From: Fontibacter flavus | Lineage (GTDB): Bacteria; Bacteroidota; Bacteroidia; Cytophagales; Cyclobacteriaceae | Length of the DNA stretch: 33,423 bases | Reading direction: 5' to 3' | NCBI RefSeq assembly: GCF_042432905.1 | Contig: NZ_JBHLWI010000010.1 | Span: 1 to 33,423, forward strand | Part shown: piece by piece, positions 25,600 to 32,127 of the stretch | Position numbering within the stretch: the stretch's first letter is position 1 | How the letters are laid out: the number at the start of each line of letters is the position of its first letter | The notes under the pieces: generated by a model | What the model saw: the letters and a program-made list of their open reading frames with translations, nothing else | What the model was told of the DNA's origin: nothing | The model's database searches: none | Translations under genes and position numbers: made by a program

Positions 25600-25944
25600 A
25601 TGTCAGAAACCACAACAAATAGCGTAGAAGAAATACCTTCTACGGAATTAAAAGAAAAAGTCATCAATGCCATCAAACAGGTATATGACCCCGAAATCCC
25701 GGTAGATGTATATGAACTTGGATTGATCTATGAAATTACGGTTTATCCAGTCAATAACGTATACATTCTCATGACCCTTACTTCTCCGAATTGTCCGTCG
25801 GCAGAATTCATTCCTTCCGAAATCAAGGATAAAATCCAACAAATACCGGGGATCAACCATGTAGAACTAGAACTGACCTTTGACCCACCTTATTCTCAGG
25901 ATATGATGTCAGAGGCGGCAAAACTTGAACTAGGCTTTCTTTAA
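25600..25944 (+). CDS. MIP18-family (DUF59) Fe-S protein, SufT-like
   Basis: Protein of 114 aa with the compact MIP18/PaaD fold: VYDPEIPVDVYELGLIYEI and the LTSPNCPSAEFIP motif containing C65. Family members help mature Fe-S proteins, probably at the delivery stage. Its position 7 nt after sufE in the same operon supports that role. It has no extra domains. SufT is the closest functional label, but precise orthology was not tested. Confidence 0.88.
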   Translation: MSETTTNSVEEIPSTELKEKVINAIKQVYDPEIPVDVYELGLIYEITVYPVNNVYILMTLTSPNCPSAEFIPSEIKDKIQQIPGINHVELELTFDPPYSQDMMSEAAKLELGFL

Positions 25945-25967
25945 ACTAAAATTAAACAACTTATCAT

Positions 25968-26387
25968 ATGTATCCAGAGGATCTAATTGCACCCATGCGT
26001 GCAGAATTGACAAATGTGGGATTTCAAGAATTCAGAACTGCTGATGCTGTTGAAAACCACTTAACTGACCATAAAGGTACCACATTCGTTGTCATCAATT
26101 CCGTTTGTGGTTGTGCAGCTGGAGCTGCAAGACCAGGAGTGAGATATGCCATTGAAAACAGCTCTGTCAAACCAGACACTTTGGCTACCGTATTTGCCGG
26201 TAATGATGTAGATGCTGTGGCCAAGGTAAGACAATTACATTTACCTTATCCTCCTTCTTCCCCTTCGATGGCCTTATTCAAAGATGGCGAATTGGTTCAT
26301 TTTATCGAAAGACACCATATTGAAGGTAGGAATGCAAAAATGATCGGAGACCATTTAGTCGAAGTATTTGAACATTTCTGTAAGTAA
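25968..26387 (+). CDS. Bacilliredoxin (BrxA/BrxB family)
   Basis: Thioredoxin-fold protein of 139 aa with the CGC motif C47-G-C49 in VINSVCGCAAGAARPG, characteristic of bacilliredoxins (YphP/YqiW family, DUF1094). In Firmicutes these remove bacillithiol from protein cysteines. It is the last gene of the suf run, 23 nt after the SufT-like gene, and is followed by a strong terminator, so it probably protects or repairs cysteines during Fe-S assembly. Whether the organism makes bacillithiol cannot be told from this window. Confidence 0.9.
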   Translation: MYPEDLIAPMRAELTNVGFQEFRTADAVENHLTDHKGTTFVVINSVCGCAAGAARPGVRYAIENSSVKPDTLATVFAGNDVDAVAKVRQLHLPYPPSSPSMALFKDGELVHFIERHHIEGRNAKMIGDHLVEVFEHFCK

Positions 26388-26392
26388 AAATT

Positions 26393-26414
26393 AGCCCTTA
26401 GGGGCTTTTTTTTT
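26393..26414 (+). terminator. Terminator of the suf operon
   Basis: AGCCC, loop TTA, GGGGCT, then nine T. It begins six nt after the bacilliredoxin stop codon. Confidence 0.85.
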
Positions 26415-26686
26415 GCTAAAAAAATATAGTAGATTCGTGGGCGGTAACCAAATAATATTTGGAGGCCAGTCTTAAGCCTTTATGATTGCTAATACACCTA
26501 ACATGATCCCTGAAATTAAGAAGTGCTTGGTGTATTTTTCAGCTATATTAGATAGGATGACCTGCCACACCAGAATATACCATTTGATATAATTAATCAT
26601 GTAAAAAATACACGTTTTTACTAACTTAACACCTGAAAAACAGTTAATACTTTTGAAACCATAAACTGATAAATAAATAATATACT
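26415..26686. other. Spacer upstream of citrate synthase
   Basis: No gene is recognised. A 36-aa plus-strand frame (26482-26592) has no recognisable features. AATACACC (26491-26498) and GGTGTATT (26529-26536) form an 8-bp inverted repeat with a 30-nt loop. An exact -7 element TACTTTTG lies at 26648-26655. Confidence 0.5.
26648..26655 (+). promoter_or_regulatory. -7 element TACTTTTG of the citrate synthase gene
   Basis: Exact match to TAnnTTTG, 31 nt upstream of the start codon. No TTG stands at the usual distance upstream. Confidence 0.45.
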
Positions 26687-27976
26687 ATGTCCGAAATCGC
26701 CAAGTTATCATATGGAGGCAAAGATTTTGAACTCCCAATAGTTGAAGGCACCGAGAATGAAAAAGCCATTGACATTGCAAAATTAAGAGCCCAAACAGGT
26801 CTGATTACCTTAGACCCAGGATACAAAAATACCGGTTCTACCACCAGCTCAATCACCTATTTGGATGGAGAAAATGGCATATTGAAATATAGAGGTTACA
26901 AAATTGAAGATTTGGCTGAAAAATCATCTTTCCTTGAAGTAGCCTACTTATTGATCTATGGTGACCTGCCTACGCAAGCGCAATACGAAAAATTCACAAG
27001 CAAAATCACCACTCATACCTTGGTGCACGAAGATATCAAGAAAATCTTGGACGGGTTCCCATCCAATTCCCACCCGATGGGCGTATTGTCTTCTTTGATC
27101 TGCTCCCTTACTGCTTTCTATCCGGAGTCACTAGACCCAACAAGAAACGAAGAAGCCGTAAACCTGAGCATTATCAGGCTACTTGCTAAAATACCTACTT
27201 TCGCTGCATGGGCATTCAAAAACAAAGTTGGCCATCCTGTCAACTATCCAGACAACAGCCTAGACTACTGCTCCAATTTCCTGAAAATGATGTTTGCTTT
27301 GCCGGCTGAGCGATATGATGTAGATCCTGTTGTAGCGAAAGCTTTGGATCAGCTATTGATCCTACATGCAGACCATGAACAAAACTGCTCTACTTCTACA
27401 GTTAGAATTGTAGGTTCTTCCCAAGCAAGCATTTATGCCTCTATTTCTGCCGGTATCAATGCCCTTTGGGGTCCATTGCACGGTGGGGCTAACCAGGCTG
27501 TAATTGAAATGCTAGAGGCTATTAAAGCTGACGGCGGTGATACTAAAAAGTACCTGGACAAAGCGAAAGACAAAAACGATCCTTTCAGATTGATGGGATT
27601 TGGCCATAGAGTTTATAAAAACTTTGACCCAAGAGCCAAAATCATCAAAAAAGCTGCGGATGATGTTTTAGCCAAACTTGGAATCAATGATCCAATTTTA
27701 ACAATCGCCAAAGAGCTGGAACATGCTGCTTTAAATGATCCGTATTTCGTAGAACGAAACCTGTATCCAAACGTTGATTTTTACTCAGGTATCATCTATA
27801 GGGCTTTAGGCATTCCAACTGATATGTTTACAGTACTATTCGCTATCGGTCGTCTTCCAGGATGGATCGCACAGTGGAAAGAAATGAGACAAAACGGTGA
27901 GCCTATAGGTAGACCACGTCAGATTTATACTGGTGAAACAGATAGAGAGTATGTTTCTATGAACAAAAGAGGCTAA
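26687..27976 (+). CDS. gltA: Citrate synthase
   Basis: TCA-cycle enzyme of 429 aa that condenses acetyl-CoA with oxaloacetate. The length and motifs match the hexameric Gram-negative type I form. Catalytic residues are H265 (GPLHGGANQAV), H307 (GFGHRVYKNFDPRAKI) and D364 (NVDFYSG), at nearly the same numbers as E. coli H264, H305 and D362; H227 and H230 lie in HADHEQNCSTSTVR. It is a single-gene unit with its own -7 element and a strong terminator. Confidence 0.97.
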   Translation: MSEIAKLSYGGKDFELPIVEGTENEKAIDIAKLRAQTGLITLDPGYKNTGSTTSSITYLDGENGILKYRGYKIEDLAEKSSFLEVAYLLIYGDLPTQAQYEKFTSKITTHTLVHEDIKKILDGFPSNSHPMGVLSSLICSLTAFYPESLDPTRNEEAVNLSIIRLLAKIPTFAAWAFKNKVGHPVNYPDNSLDYCSNFLKMMFALPAERYDVDPVVAKALDQLLILHADHEQNCSTSTVRIVGSSQASIYASISAGINALWGPLHGGANQAVIEMLEAIKADGGDTKKYLDKAKDKNDPFRLMGFGHRVYKNFDPRAKIIKKAADDVLAKLGINDPILTIAKELEHAALNDPYFVERNLYPNVDFYSGIIYRALGIPTDMFTVLFAIGRLPGWIAQWKEMRQNGEPIGRPRQIYTGETDREYVSMNKRG

Positions 27977-27998
27977 TCTCAGTCACAATATGTTATCA

Positions 27999-28029
27999 AG
28001 AGACCCCATATATTTGGGGTCTCTTTTAT
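27999..28029 (+). terminator. Terminator of the citrate synthase gene
   Basis: AGAGACCCCA (27999-28008), a six-base loop, TGGGGTCTCT (28015-28024), followed by a T-rich tail. The perfect 10-bp stem starts 22 nt after the stop codon. Confidence 0.88.
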
Positions 28030-28106
28030 TTTACTCATCCTTTAAGGACTATTCTAAAACTTTCTATTTCAATTAAAAAAGACATGGTTTGAAATCAATC
28101 TTTCTA

Positions 28107-28114
28107 TATATTTG
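28107..28114 (+). promoter_or_regulatory. -7 element TATATTTG of the ACBP gene
   Basis: Exact consensus match 29 nt upstream of the start codon. A TTG at 28089-28091 is only 15 nt away, shorter than usual. Confidence 0.45.
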
Positions 28115-28143
28115 GAAACTGAAAATTAAAAACAAGTTTACCT

Positions 28144-28404
28144 ATGAATGCATCAACATTAGATGAAGCAGTTGCTTTGACCAAAAAATTCACCAGCAAA
28201 CCAAGCAATGAGGAGTTGTTGAAAATTTACAGCTTGTACAAACAGGCTACCGAAGGAGACAACAATGAAGAAAGGCCAGGAGGCTTTGATTTTGTGGCTG
28301 CCGCAAAATATAATGCATGGCTCGCCCTGAAAGGTAAATCGAAAGAAGATGCTTCTGAGGAATACATCAGTTTGGTTAATAGTCTCTCTACAAAGTATAT
28401 TTGA
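28144..28404 (+). CDS. Acyl-CoA-binding protein (ACBP family)
   Basis: Four-helix protein of 86 aa that binds long-chain acyl-CoA in the cytoplasm. The central signature is clear: LLKIYSLYKQATEGDNNEERPGGFDFVAAAKYNAWLALKGKSKEDASEEYISLV closely follows the eukaryotic ACBP pattern, including the YKQAT helix, the RPG turn and the AWLALKGKSKEDA helix. Length equals that of free-standing eukaryotic ACBP. The family is best known from eukaryotes and patchy in bacteria. It forms a single-gene unit between citrate synthase and the helicase, and a metabolic link to acetyl-CoA or lipid use is only a guess. Confidence 0.9.
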   Translation: MNASTLDEAVALTKKFTSKPSNEELLKIYSLYKQATEGDNNEERPGGFDFVAAAKYNAWLALKGKSKEDASEEYISLVNSLSTKYI

Positions 28405-28595
28405 TTGATTTAGGAGTATCAACATGAAGAAGGCAACGAAAACTGCACTGCATTCTTCTTGTTTATTCCAGAGAAAGTCACCAATTGGGATTTTTTATTG
28501 CTTGATAAGGCTAGCTTTTCAATCCAATTGGCAAAATTATTTTTCTCCAAAAGATCATTTTTCTAAGAATTATTCTAAAATCTTTAAGCTACTGA

Positions 28596-28626
28596 TTGGA
28601 AATCAAAATATTTACCTTTACCTTTG
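28596..28626 (+). promoter_or_regulatory. Promoter of the DEAD-box helicase gene
   Basis: TTG (28596-28598), 20 nt, TACCTTTG (28619-28626): both elements and the spacing match the Bacteroidota consensus. The predicted start near 28632 leaves a leader of about 100 nt before the ATG at 28732. Confidence 0.65.
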
Positions 28627-28663
28627 CACTCGAATTAATTAAATAACATTTTTCTAACCGTGG

Positions 28664-28726
28664 TTTCCTTACTGTCGCTTGACTTGGGTTACTTCTAGGA
28701 GTTCATGGTTTAGAAGAGTAAGGAAA
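28664..28726 (+). promoter_or_regulatory. Structured mRNA leader that can pair the ribosome-binding region
   Basis: TTTCCTTACT (28664-28673) is perfectly complementary to AGTAAGGAAA (28717-28726), which contains the only AAGGA-like sequence before the start codon at 28732. An inner stem CTTCTA (28692-28697) with TAGAAG (28711-28716) stacks directly against the outer one. This suggests a leader that hides the translation start when folded. Being upstream of an RNA helicase, it may serve cold-response or autoregulation, which is inference. Confidence 0.5.
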
Positions 28727-28731
28727 ATTTC

Positions 28732-30489
28732 ATGGAAAAAGAATTATTATTCTCAGACCTTGGGGTATCAGAAGAGATCCTAAGGGCAGTGGAAGACATG
28801 GGTTATACCCACCCTTCTACTATTCAAATTCAATCAATCCCTTTATTATTGGAAGGCAAAGATGTCATTGGGCAGGCACAGACCGGCACCGGAAAGACTG
28901 CTTCATTTGCTATTCCGATCATTGATCAGGTGGATCCATCGCTGAACAGACCTCAGGCTTTGATCCTTTGTCCTACCCGCGAACTTGCGGTACAGGTTGA
29001 AGGCGAAATTGTTAAACTTTCCAAGTACAAAAGAGGCATCTCCTCTACTTGTATTTATGGTGGTGAGTCAATTGACCGTCAAATTAAAAGTTTGAAAAAA
29101 GGTGTTCAGATCGTCGTAGGTACTCCAGGTAGAATCATGGATCACATGGACAGAGGGACATTGAAACTCGATCAAGTAGGCATCATTGTATTGGATGAAG
29201 CTGATGAAATGTTGGACATGGGCTTCAGAGAGGATATTGAAAACATCCTAAGCAATTGTCCAGAAGAAAGACAAACTGTCTTCTTTTCAGCAACTATGCC
29301 AAAACCGATTATGGATTTGACAAAGAAATTTCAGAATAATCCTGAAATTGTAAAAGTACAAAGAAAAGAACTTACAGTAGAAAACATCACCCAAGTATAT
29401 TACGAAGTTAAGCAAGCGCTTAAACTGGAATTGATGTCAAGGTTGATCAACCTCAACCAATTTGCACTAAGTGTGGTATTCTGTAACACCAAAAGGGTAA
29501 CGGATGAAGTTACGGAAGAACTCATGGCTAGAGGCATTATGGCCGAAGCCCTTCATGGTGACCTTTCCCAAGCACAGAGAACCAAAGTAATGGGGAAATT
29601 CAGAAAAGGTCATGTATCTGTACTGGTAGCTACTGATGTGGCGGCAAGAGGTATTGACGTGGATAACGTTGAAGCAGTTTTCAACTTCGACCTTCCTTTA
29701 GACGAGGAGAACTATGTACATAGAATCGGTAGAACTGGCCGTGCAGGTAAATTCGGAACAGCTATCAGTTTTGTGACAGGTAGAAAAGATATGTTCAGAT
29801 TGAGGGATTTGGAAAAATTCATCAAAACGTCTATCAATAAAATGTCTCCTCCTTCTGTTGCTGATTTGATCGAGTTGAAAAAAGATCAACTTATTAAAGA
29901 TGTTCAAAAACAACTTTCAAAAGTAGAGGATAACAGATTCTATGAAGAGACAATTGGCCAAATGTTGGCAGAAGGCTTGACGATGGAACAAATCGTACTT
30001 GGTCTGACCAAAATGCAATTGGCTGATGCAGTCCATGAAATGGAAGATCAAAACTTCGAACTGGACTTAGGTAGAGATAGAGAACGTAGCAGAGGAGAAA
30101 GAGGCGAGAGACCTGAAAGAAGAGGTAGAGAAAGAGACCGTGATGGAGGAAGAGGAAGAGAAAGAGGCGGAAGATTCGAAAGATCTGAAAGATCCGAAAG
30201 GCCCGATCGCTCTGACAGAAAAGGTTCTAGAGAAAAAGTCGTTAGAGAACCAGGAATGGCTAGGTTATTCCTTAACCTAGGCAAAAAAGACAGGATACGT
30301 CCAAACGACATCGTTGGCGCTATAGCTGGAGAAGCAGGTCTTCCTGGAAGAAGTATTGGTGGCATTGACATCTTTGACAATTTCTCTTTCGTGGATGTTC
30401 CTTCTAAAGATGCTGAACACGTGATCAAAGTCATGAGAAACAATACCATCAAAGGGAAATCCGTGAACATGGAAATTTCTAAGGGATAA
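28732..30489 (+). CDS. DEAD-box RNA helicase, DeaD/CsdA type
   Basis: ATP-dependent RNA helicase of 585 aa. Motif I AQTGTGKT is at residues 49-56, DEAD at 155-158, SAT at 186-188, and the C-terminal helicase motifs ATDVAARGIDVD and YVHRIGRTGRAGK follow. A low-complexity stretch rich in R, E, D and G (about 444-505) leads into a DbpA-type RNA-binding domain (about 509-583: MARLFLNLGKKDRIRPNDIVGAIAGEAG onwards) as in DeaD/CsdA proteins. Such enzymes help ribosome assembly and RNA decay, often at low temperature. It is a single-gene unit with its own promoter, structured leader and terminator. Confidence 0.93.
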   Translation: MEKELLFSDLGVSEEILRAVEDMGYTHPSTIQIQSIPLLLEGKDVIGQAQTGTGKTASFAIPIIDQVDPSLNRPQALILCPTRELAVQVEGEIVKLSKYKRGISSTCIYGGESIDRQIKSLKKGVQIVVGTPGRIMDHMDRGTLKLDQVGIIVLDEADEMLDMGFREDIENILSNCPEERQTVFFSATMPKPIMDLTKKFQNNPEIVKVQRKELTVENITQVYYEVKQALKLELMSRLINLNQFALSVVFCNTKRVTDEVTEELMARGIMAEALHGDLSQAQRTKVMGKFRKGHVSVLVATDVAARGIDVDNVEAVFNFDLPLDEENYVHRIGRTGRAGKFGTAISFVTGRKDMFRLRDLEKFIKTSINKMSPPSVADLIELKKDQLIKDVQKQLSKVEDNRFYEETIGQMLAEGLTMEQIVLGLTKMQLADAVHEMEDQNFELDLGRDRERSRGERGERPERRGRERDRDGGRGRERGGRFERSERSERPDRSDRKGSREKVVREPGMARLFLNLGKKDRIRPNDIVGAIAGEAGLPGRSIGGIDIFDNFSFVDVPSKDAEHVIKVMRNNTIKGKSVNMEISKG

Positions 30490-30535
30490 GAATTTCATAA
30501 TTGGTTAAATTAGTTTATAAAGGTTAGTGGTATAA

Positions 30536-30568
30536 AGCGCAGTTTCTTAGGAACTGCGCTTTTTTTTT
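30536..30568 (+). terminator. Terminator of the helicase gene
   Basis: AGCGCAGTT (30536-30544) pairs with AACTGCGCT (30552-30560) and is followed by eight more T. It starts 47 nt after the stop codon. Confidence 0.88.
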
Positions 30569-30740
30569 GAAACCTTTAAAGCAAAAAATAAACTGAGCAT
30601 TCTGTTAAGACAGATATTTTTTTATTATGTCTTCTATCAAAGAACTTAACACAGTCACTTTAAGCTGACTTTAATGGGATAATCCATTGTTTTTCAACCA
30701 TTCGTGACCTATAACCTATCCGTTTGTATCAAAAGTCAAT
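30569..30740. other. Non-coding spacer upstream of rsmE with small inverted repeats
   Basis: No coding frame is supported. TGTTAAG (30603-30609) can pair with CTTAACA (30645-30651), and the overlapping AAGACA (30607-30612) with TGTCTT (30628-30633), which exclude each other. AATGG/CCATT (30673-30677, 30684-30688) is a further small inverted repeat. No function is assigned. Confidence 0.4.
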
Positions 30741-30782
30741 TTGATTTCATTTGATAATGATTATTTTTGGTCATTATCAAAT
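30741..30782 (+). promoter_or_regulatory. rsmE promoter inside a 12-bp palindrome
   Basis: ATTTGATAATGA (30749-30760) and TCATTATCAAAT (30771-30782) are perfect inverted arms. The ten bases between them contain an exact -7 element TATTTTTG (30762-30769), with TTG at 30741-30743, 18 nt upstream. The predicted transcript would begin within the right arm, about 15-18 nt before the rsmE start. The arrangement looks like an operator enclosing a promoter. Confidence 0.6.
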
Positions 30783-30791
30783 TTAACAAGC

Positions 30792-31508
30792 ATGCAGCTT
30801 TTCTTTCACGAAAATACCAAGGAAAAAACCTTCCATTTGGATCCGGATGAATCTAAACACCTGATCAAAGTCCTTAGAAAAACAAAGGGGGACAAGGTCA
30901 ATTTTACAGATGGAAAAGGCTGTCTTTATCAATGCATAATCATTGATGACAACCCCAAAAAGGCTATTTTGCAAATTGATGAAAGACAATACCTGCCTGA
31001 TGATGATTATTATATCCATTTGGCTATTTGCCCGACAAAGAATGCGGATAGAATGGAGTGGCTGGTGGAAAAAATAACTGAAATAGGGGTCCATGAAATC
31101 ACTTTTATGCATTCGGAACACTCTGAAAGACACCATCTAAAATTGGACCGCTTAGAAAAGAAGATTATAGCTGCATGTAAACAAAGCCTCAAGACGAGGG
31201 TTCCTAAATTAAACCCTATCCGACAAATGGATGAACTCGTTCAGGATAAAACATTTGACGCTTACCAACGCTTCATTGCATATGTGGATAAGGAAAATGA
31301 CCGTCATTTATTTGAAAAAGCCGAACCTGACAGAGCTTATATCATTCTGATTGGTCCTGAAGGAGACTTTTCTCAACAAGAACTTGAGTTAGCATTTAAC
31401 AACCATTTTCTACCCTGTTCACTTGGAAAAAGCAGATTGAGAAGTGAAACTGCCGGTTTGGCAGCAGTGCACACACTACAGTTAATCAACAACCTAAAGT
31501 ATAAATGA
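30792..31508 (+). CDS. rsmE: 16S rRNA (uracil1498-N3)-methyltransferase RsmE
   Basis: SPOUT-class methyltransferase of 238 aa that modifies U1498 of 16S rRNA. The start at 30792 (MQLFFHENTKEKTFHLDPDESKHLIKVLR) is preferred over an upstream ATG at 30741, which would run through the promoter palindrome. The N-terminal PUA-like domain covers about residues 1-70. The C-terminal trefoil-knot domain carries LIGPEGDFSQQELELA and LGKSRLRSETAGLAAVHTLQLI, the SAM-binding signature. The gene overlaps the next, a haem-binding lipoprotein, by 4 nt, an unusual partner for an rRNA methylase. Confidence 0.94.
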   Translation: MQLFFHENTKEKTFHLDPDESKHLIKVLRKTKGDKVNFTDGKGCLYQCIIIDDNPKKAILQIDERQYLPDDDYYIHLAICPTKNADRMEWLVEKITEIGVHEITFMHSEHSERHHLKLDRLEKKIIAACKQSLKTRVPKLNPIRQMDELVQDKTFDAYQRFIAYVDKENDRHLFEKAEPDRAYIILIGPEGDFSQQELELAFNNHFLPCSLGKSRLRSETAGLAAVHTLQLINNLKYK

Positions 31509-31996
31509 AAAAGTATTTAGTAATTCTAGGAAGTTTAATTTTGACTTTATCTTGCCAACAAAAATCAGAAGAAAAGTCCAGCTCAGTGGGCTATCAAGGG
31601 TGGCTGAAGGGTACTTCTGAAGAAAAATTCGAAGAAGTGGCTCACCAGCTAGGAGGGTTTAGTAGAACAATGGTGGAAGTTGGATATAGATATTCCGAAC
31701 TTTACTGGGCAGCTATGGATGAAAATTGGGGATATGCTGACCATCAAATAGAACATATCATTGAAGCTTTGGAAGATGGCCTCAAAAGAAGACCTGAGAG
31801 AATGGAATCGGCCGAAAGTTTCATGAAAGAAACGCTTCCTTACATGGAAGATCTCATAAAACAAGAAGATCAAGAAACATTTCTAAAAGGATTTCAAACT
31901 TTGACTTCTGCCTGCAATGCTTGTCATTCGAAAGAAGGCGAATCTGACATCATGATTCAAATTCCTTTAAACAGAACTTCCCCGGTGCGCTTTTGA
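31505..31996 (+). CDS. Putative c-type cytochrome lipoprotein with one CxxCH motif
   Basis: A 163-aa envelope lipoprotein (lipobox LTLSC, C17) that is mainly helical and carries a single haem-attachment motif CNACH (C137, C140, H141) near its C terminus. The layout, a helical bundle with C-terminal CxxCH, resembles cytochrome c'-like proteins, but no family was firmly recognised. It is translated from the rsmE message through a 4-nt ATGA overlap. Electron transfer or gas/ligand sensing are possible roles; neither is shown by the sequence. Confidence 0.75.
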   Translation: MKKYLVILGSLILTLSCQQKSEEKSSSVGYQGWLKGTSEEKFEEVAHQLGGFSRTMVEVGYRYSELYWAAMDENWGYADHQIEHIIEALEDGLKRRPERMESAESFMKETLPYMEDLIKQEDQETFLKGFQTLTSACNACHSKEGESDIMIQIPLNRTSPVRF

Positions 31997-32127
31997 TTGA
32001 TAAAAAAATTTATTGTGCCAAAAGTCAGTTAACCGGCATTTGAAAATTTCCTTATGATTCATCATAGACCTTTTCCATATTTGTTCAATTAAAAGCACGT
32101 TCATCTCCTAAACCTTCAATTGGGGAA

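Larger units (their letters stand above)
28405..28731 (+). other. Spacer and leader upstream of the DEAD-box helicase
   Basis: No real gene is seen; a 72-aa frame starting at 28424 has no recognisable features and runs over the promoter. The right part contains a full promoter (28596-28626) and a structured leader (28664-28726), both listed separately. No terminator for the ACBP gene was seen. Confidence 0.55.

Noticed and set aside
28424..28642. 72-aa plus-strand frame before the helicase
   Set aside because: It has no recognisable domain and covers the full consensus promoter of the helicase gene.
30048..30470. 140-aa minus-strand frame opposite the helicase
   Set aside because: It is the mirror of the arginine-rich linker (leucine/serine/proline repeats) and not a gene.
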